Shown: positions 15,659 through 24,639 of the stretch, one piece after another
Layout of the letters: each line of letters opens with the position of its first letter
Position numbering within the stretch: position 1 is the first letter of the stretch
Source of the DNA: Variovorax sp. IB41
Lineage (GTDB): Bacteria > Pseudomonadota > Gammaproteobacteria > Burkholderiales > Burkholderiaceae_C
Length of the DNA stretch: 64,000 nt
Direction: 5' to 3'
Assembly: GCF_016405905.1 (NCBI RefSeq)
Contig: NZ_JAEFCB010000011.1
Coordinates: 163,033 to 227,032, forward strand
Position numbers and translations under genes: made by a program
Notes under the pieces: model-generated
What the model was told of the DNA's origin: nothing
Seen by the model: only the letters and a program-made list of their open reading frames with translations
Database searches by the model: none

Positions 15659-18600
15659 GCGGCTACACGCCCCCACCCCATGCCACGCCTGCACAGATCG
15701 AGCAGAAGGCGGCCGAAAAAGAGACGGCCGTCCTTCCGCTCAGTGCGGTGGCCGTCGAGGACCTCGGCAGGGCGGCCCAGGTCATCGACGACTGGCTGCG
15801 CAGCATCAGCCACGACTTCGTCACGCTGGAAGTGATCAAGAACGTCGCGGGCTCGCTGCCGGTGGTCGGCAACATCATGGCGCTGCTCGATGTGCTGAGC
15901 GACATCGTCACGATCCTGACCAGCAAGGCGACGGATGGCGTCGAGGCCTTCTTCAACTGGGTGAGCCTCGGGATCAACCTGCTGGGCGTGGTTCCGCTGC
16001 CGCCTTCGATGGCGGCAGCGCGCATGAGCCTGCGGCCGACCCTGCACCTGGTGCGGCAGGAGCTTCGCACCGCGGCGCACGACATCGGCGAAGCCATCGT
16101 CGTCATGCTGGTGAACCACCTCAACGCGACGATCGCCGGCGAGTTGGACAAGTTTGTCGACGAGGCCATCGACCTGCTGCCGGGCCTGCTGGACGATGCC
16201 GCCGCCAAGTGCGAAGCGATGCTCGGCAGCTGGAGCGACGGCTTGCGCAAGCTGGCGGCCGGCGATGTCCTCGCTGTCGATGTTCCCGCGGAGCGGCCTC
16301 GCTACGACCCCAACGCCACGTACGCGAACTTTTTCGCCGCGGCCTGGGGCGCTACCAAGAACACCGCGAGGAAGGCGACCAACTCCGGGCTGGGCTTCGC
16401 GATCCGCACCAGCGGGGCCGACAGGCTGCTCATCGGCAATGCCGAGCTGATGAAAACCCTGGCCGCGAAGGTCAGGGACCAGTTGAAGAAGCAGGCCAAC
16501 AAGGAGGCCGAGAAATCCATTGCCTGGATCCTGCAGAAGCTCAAGCAGGCCGTGCTGCGCGCGATCGGCAAGCGCAGGCTGGGCAGGCCGACGATCAGTT
16601 CCTCGAACACCGCGACAAGCCAGCAGCAGCGCCCGGCGGAGCAACTGGCCGCCCAGTCCGGTGGACAGCTGCCGGCCAAGGGCGACCCCGATCGCTGCAA
16701 GGATTGCGCCGGCGCAGCCACGCCGAACCCCGGCTCCATCAGCTTCGCCACGGGCAGCGAGACCTTCACGCACACCGACTTCGCCTTGCCCGGGCTCATG
16801 CCCATCGTCTGGCGCCGCACCTACCATTCGCGGCTCGGCGCCTACGACCATCCGGTGCACCCCGCGAACGCATGTGCCACGCCCGCCTACATGGGCGCGC
16901 GCTGGACCGGGCCCTACACCACACGCATCGAGCAGGCGCAGGACGGCAGCCTCTGCTACTTCGCGGCCGATGGCCGGGCGCATCGCTTTCCGAAGCTCGC
17001 AGCGCCGTCCCGCGAGAGGATCGGCAGGACCGGCCAGACACATCACGACCCGATCGAGAACCTGACGCTCGGGCGCGGCGACGAGGGCCTGCTGATCCTC
17101 GGCCACGGCCGCGACTACGTCGAGACATTCGAGCGCGTGCCCGGCGAGCCTTCGATCCGGCAAAAGGCTGCGTGCTATCGCCTGGTCAGCCAACGTACGC
17201 GCGCAGGGCACACCACCGAGTTGGCCTATCGCCACCCGGACGGCCAGCTCTCGGACATCGTCAGCGGCGACACCCGCGTCAGCACCGCCCTCGACGAACA
17301 GGGGCGCATCCAGAGCCTGTGGCTGGTGCAGGACGGTCAGGCCGTGCGGCAACTGGCGGCCTATGGCTACGAGGTGCAGCCTGACGGCAGCAGCGACCTC
17401 GTGAGCGCGCAGGACGAGAACGAAGACACCTGGCGCTACGACTACCTGGCCGTCGACGGCAAGACAGGTTCATCTGGCGGCAAAGCCAGCACGCACCTGA
17501 TCAGCCGCTACACCGACCGCACCGGACGCGGCATCCATCTGCGATGGATGCACGAGGACGGTTTTTCGGCGGCGCTGCACCCGTTCAACAGCGCGCGTGC
17601 CAAGGCGTACCACGAGCGTGCGGACGACGGCAGTTTCGACACCACGCTCGTCTGGAACAAGCACATCCGCATGACCACCGTCATCGACGCGCTGGGCGGC
17701 GAGACCGCGTACTACTGCGACATCCTCGGCTACACCTACCGCATCGTCCATCCCGAGGTGCGCGGCGCGGATGGAAAGCTGTACCAGCACAACGAATGGT
17801 TCATGCGCGATGCCGGCAAGAACATCGTTCGCCACGTCCACGCCGACGGCAGCCAGGACAGCTACGCGTACGACGCCCGCGGCAACCTGTCGAGCCACAC
17901 GCGCGCCGACAGCAGCACCGTCCATTTCGCCTACGATCAGATGGACAACCTCACCGGCATCCGCGATGCAGAGGGCCACGCCTGGAAGCGGGCCTACGAA
18001 GGCGTCAATCTGGTGGAGGAAACCGATCCGTTGGGGCACAAGACCCGCTACGCCTACAACGATGCCGGACTGCCCATCGAGATCACCGATGCCAAGGGCG
18101 GCAAGAAGCAACTGGCGTACAGCGCGGCCGGTTTCCTGACGGCGTACACCGACTGCTCCGGCAAGACCAGCCACTGGACGCACGACGAGCGAGGCCGGCT
18201 GCTCAAGCAAGTCAATGCGGCGGGAGAGACCACCGAGTACCACTACGCGCGCGGCCAGTTGGCACGCGTCACGAACCCGGACGGCGCCCAAGAGCATCTG
18301 GAGCACGACGCGGAAGGGCGCTTGCTCGTGCACCGCGATCCGCTGCAGCGCGAGACCCGCTACGAATTCACCACGGCAGGCCAGGTGAGCCGGCGCATCG
18401 ACGCCAACGGACACACCATCGACTACCAGTGGGATCGCCTCGGGCGCCTGAGCGCCCTGCGCAACGAGAACGGCAGGACGCACAGTTTCAGCCACGACCC
18501 GATGGGGCGGCTGCTGGCCGAGGTGCACTTCGACGGCATCGCGACCCGCTATGACTACACCGCATCGACCGGCGTGCTGCGCCAGGTCACGGAAGGCGGT

Positions 18601-20679
18601 GCTGTCACGCAACTGGACTTCGATCCGATGGGACGGCTCGCGAGGCGCAGTGCGCGGCTGCTGAACAACCTTGACGCCGATGAAGGTCGGCTCGCGGGGC
18701 AGGAGCGAAACTCCCTGCAGGCGCCGGAGGAGCACTACGCCTATGACGGCAACGGCCGCCTGATCGAGGCGAAGAACGACGACATCCGGCTGCAGTGGTT
18801 CCACGATGCGTCGGGCAATGTGCGCGCCGAACATCATCACTACCTGCTCGACGACGAGGGCCGTCGCACGGCGTCTCCCATGACGGCCGTCTGGCAGCAC
18901 GGCTACGACGAACTCGGCCATCGCACGCAGACCGTGCGCCCCGACGGGCACAGGACGACGTGGCTGACCTACGGCGCAGGCCACGTGCACGGCCTGATGC
19001 TCGATGGCGTCGAGGCCTTGCAGATCGAGCGTGACGACCTGCACCGGGAGATCCGGAGAACGCAGGGCAATCAGGTTTCAGAGGAGCGCAAATACGATGC
19101 CGCGGGACGTCTCGAGTCGCAAGTCCTACGACGGGCAGAGAGGCTGAGCCACACCTCAGACGCACCCGTACCGAACGGCGATGCGTTCGGCATCGCCCGC
19201 AAGTACAGCTACGACCGGGCCGGCCAGCTCACCGACATCGGCGACACCCGCCGCGGCAACCTGAGCTATCGCTACGACCCGGTGGGCCGGCTGCTGCAGG
19301 CGCACAGCCGCCTGGGCACGGAGACCTTCGCGTTCGATCCGGCGAGCAACATCCTGGACCCGATGGCATCGGCCGCGCGGGACGCGGGGACGATTCGAAA
19401 CACCCCGGCCATCCTCGACAACCTGGTCAAGGACTACGCCGGCACGCACTACACGTACGACACCAGGGGCAACATGGTTCGCCGGCTGCACAACGGCCAG
19501 AGCACGCGCTTTTCATGGGACGCGCTGGGGCGCCTGACCGAGGCGCGCACCCAGGACACGCGCACCACATTCGCCTACGACCCGCTCGGCCGCCGCATCG
19601 CAAAGCGCAGCGAACCCATCGTCATCGCCAGTGCGATGGATGGCAGTCAATACCAGGAGGCCGAGTACCGGCGGCAGATGCGCGAACGCGGGCTGGGCAC
19701 GGTGCTGTTCGGCTGGGATGGCGACCAGATGGTGTGGGAGTCGGACAGCGCACGCCAACGCACGGTGCACTACGTGTTCGAGCCTGAAAGCTTCGTGCCG
19801 GTCTTGCAGGCGAGCGTTGGGAGACGGATGACGGGCAGCCTGCTGAAGCGGCCGGTCAGTGCAACGAGTGTGTACGTCGATGCGGAAGGCAACTACGACC
19901 TGGATCGGGATCCGCTCTACAACGGCGTGTACGAGCCCGGGTCGGATGAGAGCGGAAAGGAGCCGTCGCCGCTGGAAAGCATTCACTACTACCAGTGCGA
20001 TCACCTGGGCACGCCGATGGAAATGACCGATGAGGGCGGCGGTATTGCGTGGGAGGCGAACTACAGGGCGTGGGGAGAAGCGAAGGTCACGATGAGCGAA
20101 GCCGCCAGGAAATCGGGACTGAAGAATCCGATCAGATTTCAAGGTCAGTATCTGGACGAAGAAATCGGACTGCATTTCAACCGGTTCAGGTACTACGATC
20201 CCGTTGCCGGACGGTTTGTCTCCAAGGACCCGATCGGCCTTCTCGGCGGCTTTAACTCTCTTCAGTTTGCCGTCAATCCGGTTGAATGGATCGATCCACT
20301 GGGACTTGCTCGACTCAAAGGGATTACTCCGAACAACCAGGGCACTCGGACTACGATTGAAGGCGGAAATCTTTCAAAGCCTGTGGTCGGATATAGCATC
20401 AAAGCGGGTGGGCAGGGCCCGCAACACCCAGTGGTCAAGCAAATGTACGACGACGTTCCGATGGGCGAGCGATCCATTACGCACGCGTGGTGCGGCGAGC
20501 CCGATGCGCTCAGCAGAGTAGCCCATGTTCACAACGTGTCCAATGTTGACGAACTCGGTGGCGTTGTTCGAGGGGGCACCTCGACAACATTGCGAAATGA
20601 TGGGAAGCCATTGATATTCTGTGATTCATGCCGCATCGTCATGGGGCGGTTAAGTGTTTGTGACGGAGCTAAAAAATGA
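15655..20679 (+). CDS. Rhs/YD-repeat T6SS effector with deaminase-like C-terminal toxin
   Basis: 1674-aa polymorphic toxin. Residues about 58-125 are hydrophobic helices, as in Rhs proteins with an N-terminal translocation region. No PAAR domain is visible. DUF6531 begins near 345 with CKDC and continues with SISFATGSETFTHTDFALPG. YD repeats (GR...YDYDALGRL-like) fill about 700-1500 and should form the hollow Rhs cocoon. The core ends with DPIGLLGGFNSLQFAVNP...DPLGL at 1525-1551, the usual self-cleavage boundary. The tip of about 123 residues (20308-20676) is AT-richer and holds CGE at 1613-1615 and CDSC at 1656-1659, a cytidine-deaminase-like zinc pattern. VgrG upstream is the likely carrier, and the downstream ATGA-overlapped gene the likely immunity. 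DNA, RNA or nucleotide target unknown. Confidence 0.9.
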   Translation: MSGYTPPPHATPAQIEQKAAEKETAVLPLSAVAVEDLGRAAQVIDDWLRSISHDFVTLEVIKNVAGSLPVVGNIMALLDVLSDIVTILTSKATDGVEAFFNWVSLGINLLGVVPLPPSMAAARMSLRPTLHLVRQELRTAAHDIGEAIVVMLVNHLNATIAGELDKFVDEAIDLLPGLLDDAAAKCEAMLGSWSDGLRKLAAGDVLAVDVPAERPRYDPNATYANFFAAAWGATKNTARKATNSGLGFAIRTSGADRLLIGNAELMKTLAAKVRDQLKKQANKEAEKSIAWILQKLKQAVLRAIGKRRLGRPTISSSNTATSQQQRPAEQLAAQSGGQLPAKGDPDRCKDCAGAATPNPGSISFATGSETFTHTDFALPGLMPIVWRRTYHSRLGAYDHPVHPANACATPAYMGARWTGPYTTRIEQAQDGSLCYFAADGRAHRFPKLAAPSRERIGRTGQTHHDPIENLTLGRGDEGLLILGHGRDYVETFERVPGEPSIRQKAACYRLVSQRTRAGHTTELAYRHPDGQLSDIVSGDTRVSTALDEQGRIQSLWLVQDGQAVRQLAAYGYEVQPDGSSDLVSAQDENEDTWRYDYLAVDGKTGSSGGKASTHLISRYTDRTGRGIHLRWMHEDGFSAALHPFNSARAKAYHERADDGSFDTTLVWNKHIRMTTVIDALGGETAYYCDILGYTYRIVHPEVRGADGKLYQHNEWFMRDAGKNIVRHVHADGSQDSYAYDARGNLSSHTRADSSTVHFAYDQMDNLTGIRDAEGHAWKRAYEGVNLVEETDPLGHKTRYAYNDAGLPIEITDAKGGKKQLAYSAAGFLTAYTDCSGKTSHWTHDERGRLLKQVNAAGETTEYHYARGQLARVTNPDGAQEHLEHDAEGRLLVHRDPLQRETRYEFTTAGQVSRRIDANGHTIDYQWDRLGRLSALRNENGRTHSFSHDPMGRLLAEVHFDGIATRYDYTASTGVLRQVTEGGAVTQLDFDPMGRLARRSARLLNNLDADEGRLAGQERNSLQAPEEHYAYDGNGRLIEAKNDDIRLQWFHDASGNVRAEHHHYLLDDEGRRTASPMTAVWQHGYDELGHRTQTVRPDGHRTTWLTYGAGHVHGLMLDGVEALQIERDDLHREIRRTQGNQVSEERKYDAAGRLESQVLRRAERLSHTSDAPVPNGDAFGIARKYSYDRAGQLTDIGDTRRGNLSYRYDPVGRLLQAHSRLGTETFAFDPASNILDPMASAARDAGTIRNTPAILDNLVKDYAGTHYTYDTRGNMVRRLHNGQSTRFSWDALGRLTEARTQDTRTTFAYDPLGRRIAKRSEPIVIASAMDGSQYQEAEYRRQMRERGLGTVLFGWDGDQMVWESDSARQRTVHYVFEPESFVPVLQASVGRRMTGSLLKRPVSATSVYVDAEGNYDLDRDPLYNGVYEPGSDESGKEPSPLESIHYYQCDHLGTPMEMTDEGGGIAWEANYRAWGEAKVTMSEAARKSGLKNPIRFQGQYLDEEIGLHFNRFRYYDPVAGRFVSKDPIGLLGGFNSLQFAVNPVEWIDPLGLARLKGITPNNQGTRTTIEGGNLSKPVVGYSIKAGGQGPQHPVVKQMYDDVPMGERSITHAWCGEPDALSRVAHVHNVSNVDELGGVVRGGTSTTLRNDGKPLIFCDSCRIVMGRLSVCDGAKK
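20308..20679 (+). other. Rhs C-terminal tip: putative CDA-fold deaminase toxin domain
   Basis: Sub-feature of the rhs gene after the DPLGL boundary. The residues fit the deaminase scheme (H/C)xE ... CxxC: Cys1613 and the catalytic-type Glu1615 in HAWCGEPDALSR, then Cys1656 and Cys1659 in FCDSCRIVMGRL. Together these would bind one zinc. The order and the helix after each motif resemble YwqJ-like and other bacterial toxin deaminases. Base composition shifts here from the high GC of the Rhs core to near 50%, as is common for exchangeable toxin tips. Activity is inferred, not shown. Confidence 0.6.
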
Positions 20680-21152
20680 TTGGGCCCTATAGCCAAGATG
20701 AAGAAGAAAGCCTTGACGCTTTAGAGGCGCAACTGATGGACAGGCAGGTGCCTTTTAGTTGCATGATGAAGATGTACGCGGCGTATCTGCGAGACCGCAT
20801 CGTTGCTGGCACGTTTGACAATACTGTTTCTTCTGAGCAATTGAACCTTATCGTCACGTACCTTCAAAAAGCGATTGCCAGTTTCGACGCAGACAACGGT
20901 GATGCATTACGTAAGCCAGGCAGACTCGTGCTCTGGTCGCTCCACGATCGCTCCAGAGAGGAAAATCCAACGCTGGCTGCATTGAGTAGGTGCGCTGTTT
21001 GCTGCTTCTACAAGGAATTTGGGTGGGATCCGGACAACGAAGAAAGCCCGACGCCAATTCCGTTCTATCTTCTTCTTCTCAAGCAACTTGATTCCGATAT
21101 GGGCATGGGATTCTTGACCTACGCGCACACATATCTACTCGCTTCTCGCTAG
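20676..21152 (+). CDS. Putative immunity protein for the Rhs tip
   Basis: 158-aa acidic, probably cytoplasmic protein without signal peptide or membrane helix. I do not recognise the family. The start ATG 20676 overlaps the rhs stop (ATGA) and has a GGAG seven bases upstream, so translation is probably coupled to the toxin. Base composition (about 48% GC by eye) is far below the surrounding genes and like that of the toxin tip, which suggests the two moved together. Mostly helical in appearance (LDALEAQLMDRQV, LNLIVTYLQKAIASF), with a Cys pair in CAVCCFYKEFGWDP. The immunity role rests on position, size and composition only. Confidence 0.65.
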   Translation: MIGPYSQDEEESLDALEAQLMDRQVPFSCMMKMYAAYLRDRIVAGTFDNTVSSEQLNLIVTYLQKAIASFDADNGDALRKPGRLVLWSLHDRSREENPTLAALSRCAVCCFYKEFGWDPDNEESPTPIPFYLLLLKQLDSDMGMGFLTYAHTYLLASR

Positions 21153-21215
21153 GAGCCCAAGTTCAAAGCGGGCCATCCGCAGTATTTGGTTTTTTACCGC
21201 GTAGGCCCCACGACT

Positions 21216-22130
21216 TCACCGCCGCTGCAACCGCGGATTCTTCGCAAACAACTCCGCCGCCCAATCCACAAACGCCCGCACTTTCGCGCTCAAATGCCGG
21301 TTCGGCGGATACACCACATGAATCGGCAGCGGATCGCGGCTCCAGTCGGCCAGCACCTCTACCAGCTCCCCGCTTTCCAGATGCGGCTCCGCCATGAAGG
21401 TGATGCACTGCGAAATGCCGAATCCCCCGAGCACCGCCGCGATGTGCGCGTTGCTCTCGTTCACCGACACCCGGTAGGGCCCGTTCAGCTCGATGCGCTC
21501 GTCGCCCTTGTGGAACTCGTGCGGGTAGATGCGCCGCGTGGTGCCCGAGAAATAGCTCACCACCGTGTGGCGTTTCTCGATGTCGTTCGGATGCTGCGGC
21601 GCGCCGTAGCGCTTGATGTACGCGGGCGAGGCCACCGTCACGAAATGCAGGGTGCCGATGCGGCGGGCCACCAGTGACTGGTCGCTCAGTTCGCCGGCGC
21701 GGATCACGCAGTCGACGTTGTCGCTGATCAGGTCGACGGTGCGGTCGCTCACGCCCAGGTCGACCTGGATGTCGGGGTAGCGGTCGCAGAAGCTGGCCAG
21801 GTTGGGCAGGATGATCTGCCGGGCGACCGAGGTGCCGACGTCGATGCGCAGCCGCCCCGTGGGGCTGGCCTGCGCATTGGTCATGCTGGCTTCCATGTCG
21901 TCGAAGTCGTTCAAGAGGCGCGCGGCGCGCTCGAAGTACGCGGCGCCGTCGGGCGTGACCGTCACGCGGCGCGTGGTGCGGTTCAGGAGCTTCACGCGCA
22001 GGCGCGATTCCAGCGCCTGGATCTGCTTGGTGACCGTGCCCTTGGGCAGGGCGAGCGAGTCCGCGGCCCGGGTGAAAGTGCCGGCCTCCACGACGCGGAC
22101 GAAGATGCGCATGGCCTGGATTTGATCCAT
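21216..22130 (-). CDS. LysR-type regulator of the RND efflux operon (CeoR/BpeT/MexT-like)
   Basis: 304-aa LysR-family regulator. The N-terminal winged helix-turn-helix (residues about 5-62) reads MRIFVRVVEAGTFTRAADSL...KGTVTKQIQALE, and the effector domain follows with GRLRIDVGTSVA. Start ATG 22130 was chosen because the helix-turn-helix begins there; the frame extends 17 codons upstream. It is divergent from the lipase-like gene and the pump, the arrangement known for ceoR/bpeT in Burkholderia and mexT in Pseudomonas. It therefore probably activates llpE and the pump genes in response to an aromatic or electrophilic inducer (inference). The intergenic region has a 7-bp inverted repeat that could be its site. 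Confidence 0.85.
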   Translation of the reverse strand: MDQIQAMRIFVRVVEAGTFTRAADSLALPKGTVTKQIQALESRLRVKLLNRTTRRVTVTPDGAAYFERAARLLNDFDDMEASMTNAQASPTGRLRIDVGTSVARQIILPNLASFCDRYPDIQVDLGVSDRTVDLISDNVDCVIRAGELSDQSLVARRIGTLHFVTVASPAYIKRYGAPQHPNDIEKRHTVVSYFSGTTRRIYPHEFHKGDERIELNGPYRVSVNESNAHIAAVLGGFGISQCITFMAEPHLESGELVEVLADWSRDPLPIHVVYPPNRHLSAKVRAFVDWAAELFAKNPRLQRR

Positions 22131-22226
22131 CGAATGCCTGTTCTGGTGCCCGGCCCACGCCGGAGGGAGGCGGATTCTCACACAAGGCGGCCAACCCCCC
22201 GTGGCATACGGATTGTTAGCCGTTTG

Positions 22227-22256
22227 GAAACAGAGTGGGGTCAGCTTGCCTGTTTC
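22227..22256. promoter_or_regulatory. Inverted repeat in the LysR/llpE divergent region
   Basis: Perfect 7-bp arms GAAACAG (22227-22233) and CTGTTTC (22250-22256), 16 bases apart, lie 56 bases before the llpE start and 97 bases from the LysR start. Position and spacing suit a LysR-type operator, though the classic T-N11-A core is not obvious. No convincing -35/-10 pair was found around it. Confidence 0.35.
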
Positions 22257-22311
22257 ATGTCACACACGGCGCCTTATATTTCAACCATCGCCCATCCCCC
22301 TGAGGTCGCCC

Positions 22312-23190
22312 ATGTCACCCGTTCCATCGTCCCGTTCTGCCGAAGCCGCCGCCGCAGCCGCTGCGGTGCAAGGCGTGGAAGCCGATCTGTCGATCGAGTT
22401 GCCCGGTCGCGAACCGGTGGCCGCGCGCATCTACGGACAGCGCGCCAAGGGCGACACGGCGCCGCTGGTGCTGCATTTCCATGGCGGCACCTTCGTGTGC
22501 GGCGGCCTGGACAACGGGCGCAACGTGGCGCGGCTTTTGGCCGGCTCGGGCGCCGTGGTGGTGTCGCTGGCCTATCCGCTGGTGCCGTTTCCGGAGCCCA
22601 TCGAGGTCGGCTATGCCGCGCTCGAATGGCTCTACAAGCAGCGCACCAAGCTGGGCGGCAAGGGCGCGCTGGTCTACCTGGCCGGCGAGGAAGCCGGTGG
22701 CAACCTGGCCGCCGCCGTGGCGCTGATCGCCCGTGACCGGGCCCATCCGCCGCTGGCAGGCCAGATCCTGCTGTCGCCGATGCTCGACCCGTGCGCAGGC
22801 ACCGCGTCGCTGCGCAAGGCCACCAACGACGCCCCCGAATGCCGCTGGGCCAGCGGTTGGGAAAAGTACCTGAGCTGCCCGTCGAACGCGACGCACCCCT
22901 ATGCGGTGCCGAGCGGGTCGCTGCGCCTCTCCGCCCTGGCACCCGCGCTGGTGCTGGTGGGGCAGGACGACGCGATGCGCGACGAAGCCATGACCTTCGC
23001 GGGGCGCCTGCGTGCGGCCGGCATCGAGGTCACCAGCAGCGTGCTGCCCGGCGCGGCGAACTGGCCCAAGGCGCTGTACGACCCTGACAACGAAGGTTGT
23101 CGGGACTGCGCGGCCAACGTGCAGCAGCACTTTCGCGAGTTCTTCAGCGCCACGACGCCGCCACCTCCGGCGGCGCCCGAGCCCAGCTAG
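22312..23190 (+). CDS. llpE: Lipase-like alpha/beta-hydrolase with altered catalytic triad (LlpE-like)
   Basis: 292-aa protein of the hormone-sensitive-lipase-like alpha/beta-hydrolase group. The oxyanion motif HFHGG (residues about 60-64) is intact. The nucleophile elbow, normally GDSAGG, reads GEEAGG at 125-130, putting Glu127 where serine should be. The acid region VGQDD is present. The catalytic-His segment, normally GMxHGF, reads GAANWP with Asn250. It therefore looks catalytically dead as an esterase. Position matches llpE of Burkholderia ceo/bpe efflux operons: behind a divergent LysR gene and ahead of the RND adaptor. Start ATG 22312; longer in-frame versions are unlikely. A binding or sensing role is possible (inference). 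Confidence 0.8.
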   Translation: MSPVPSSRSAEAAAAAAAVQGVEADLSIELPGREPVAARIYGQRAKGDTAPLVLHFHGGTFVCGGLDNGRNVARLLAGSGAVVVSLAYPLVPFPEPIEVGYAALEWLYKQRTKLGGKGALVYLAGEEAGGNLAAAVALIARDRAHPPLAGQILLSPMLDPCAGTASLRKATNDAPECRWASGWEKYLSCPSNATHPYAVPSGSLRLSALAPALVLVGQDDAMRDEAMTFAGRLRAAGIEVTSSVLPGAANWPKALYDPDNEGCRDCAANVQQHFREFFSATTPPPPAAPEPS

Positions 23191-23342
23191 ACCCGCAAGA
23201 GTCAGCACCGCCCACTGACAGCCGCCGCCTCCCCTCGAGGCGGGCGTCCGGCCCCTCTTTTCCCTGAAATCCGCCTCCTGGTGCCAAAAGCACCGGGGTG
23301 GCCTGTTGCATCCCAAAAAGTCATCGAGAAGGACGAAACATC

Positions 23343-24599
23343 ATGTCGAACAACGAACAACAAAAGCTGTCTTCCGCCGCCCGCAAGGGCCTGTGGCCCG
23401 CCGTGACCGGCCTCACCGCACTGCTGGCGGTGGCCGCCGCGGTGGTGGGCATGTACAGCTTCAAGGCCGAGGCCACCGCGCCTGTGGCTGCGCAACAGGG
23501 CACGCCGGTGTCGGTCGCGGTCGTCGCGTCGAGCGAGATCAACGCGTGGGACGAGTTCTCCGGCCGCCTCGAAGCGGTCGAGCGCGTCGACGTGCGATCC
23601 CGCGTGGCGGGCGCCGTGCAGGCGGTGCACTTCCGCGAAGGCGCGCTCGTGAAGCAGGGCGACCTGCTGATCACCATCGACCCCGCGCCGTACGCCGCCG
23701 AGGTGGAACGCGCCGAAGCACAGGTCGCCTCGGCGCAGGCCCGCCAGGCCTTCAGCCGCAGCGAGCAGGAACGCGCCAGGCGCCTGTGGGACGAGCAGGC
23801 CATCGCCCAGCGCGAACTGGACGAGCGCGTGAACGCCGGCCGCGAAGCCGAAGCCAACCTGCGCGCCGCGCAGGCCTCGCTGCAGACCGCACGCCTGAGC
23901 CTGGGCTACACCCAGGTGCGCGCGCCGGTGTCCGGCCGCATCGGCAAGCTCGAAGTGACGGTGGGCAACCTCGTCGCCGCGGGCCCCGGCGCGCCGGTGC
24001 TGACCACGCTGGTGTCGGTGAGCCCGATCTACGCGAGCTTCGATGCCGACGAGCAGGTCATCACCCGCGCCCTGAAGGACCTGCCGGCCAACGCCGGCGC
24101 CCGGGGCCAGATCGACACGATCCCCGTGCAGATGGGCACCGCCGGCCTGGACGGCACGCCCTTCACCGGCAAGCTGCAGCTGATCGACAACCAGGTCGAC
24201 GCCCGCAGCGGCACCGTGCGTGTCCGTGCTTCCTTCGACAACAAGGACGGCGCGCTCATCCCCGGCCAGTTCGCCCGCATCCGGATGGGCCAGGCGCGCA
24301 ACGACACGGCGCTGCTGGTGAGCGAACGCGCCATCGGCACCGACCAGAACAAGAAGTTCGTGATGGTCGTGGGCGAGGACAGCAAGGCGGTCTACCGGGA
24401 AGTGGCCCTGGGCGCTTCGATCAACGGGCTGCGCGTCGTGAGCAAGGGCCTGAAGGCCGGCGATCGCGTCGTGGTCAACGGCCTGCAGCACATTCGCCCG
24501 GGCGCGCTGCTGGCGCCGCAGAACGTGACGATGGACGCCAAAGCGGACGCCGCCAAGCAACAACAACCGGAACGCGTGGCCGAGGCCGCGAAGTCCTGA
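23343..24599 (+). CDS. RND efflux periplasmic adaptor (CeoA/BpeE/MexE-like)
   Basis: 418-aa membrane-fusion protein joining the inner-membrane pump to the outer-membrane channel. One N-terminal membrane helix (residues about 17-37) anchors it. The lipoyl half-motif RSRVAGAVQAVHFREGALVKQGDLL is followed by an alpha-hairpin rich in Ala/Glu/Arg (VERAEAQVASAQARQAF) and the second lipoyl half APVSGRIGKLEVTVGNLV. The beta-barrel and membrane-proximal domains complete it. Start ATG 23343 follows AAGGA. The gene is 40 bases before the pump gene. Family features match MexE/BpeE, which act in export of chloramphenicol, trimethoprim and quinolones; the actual substrates here are unknown. Confidence 0.9.
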   Translation: MSNNEQQKLSSAARKGLWPAVTGLTALLAVAAAVVGMYSFKAEATAPVAAQQGTPVSVAVVASSEINAWDEFSGRLEAVERVDVRSRVAGAVQAVHFREGALVKQGDLLITIDPAPYAAEVERAEAQVASAQARQAFSRSEQERARRLWDEQAIAQRELDERVNAGREAEANLRAAQASLQTARLSLGYTQVRAPVSGRIGKLEVTVGNLVAAGPGAPVLTTLVSVSPIYASFDADEQVITRALKDLPANAGARGQIDTIPVQMGTAGLDGTPFTGKLQLIDNQVDARSGTVRVRASFDNKDGALIPGQFARIRMGQARNDTALLVSERAIGTDQNKKFVMVVGEDSKAVYREVALGASINGLRVVSKGLKAGDRVVVNGLQHIRPGALLAPQNVTMDAKADAAKQQQPERVAEAAKS

Positions 24600-24639
24600 T
24601 TTCGGAGGAGGGCGCCTTGGCGTCCGCCGGAGAACCAAC

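Noticed and set aside
16650..20300. Tandem repeats inside rhs
   Set aside because: They are diverged YD protein repeats of the Rhs core, not DNA-level tandem repeats or a CRISPR array.
22226..22245. Stretch resembling the AGTGGGGTCAG motif seen around REP-associated transposases
   Set aside because: Single copy with no transposase or second repeat nearby; it is also covered by the inverted repeat that better explains the region.
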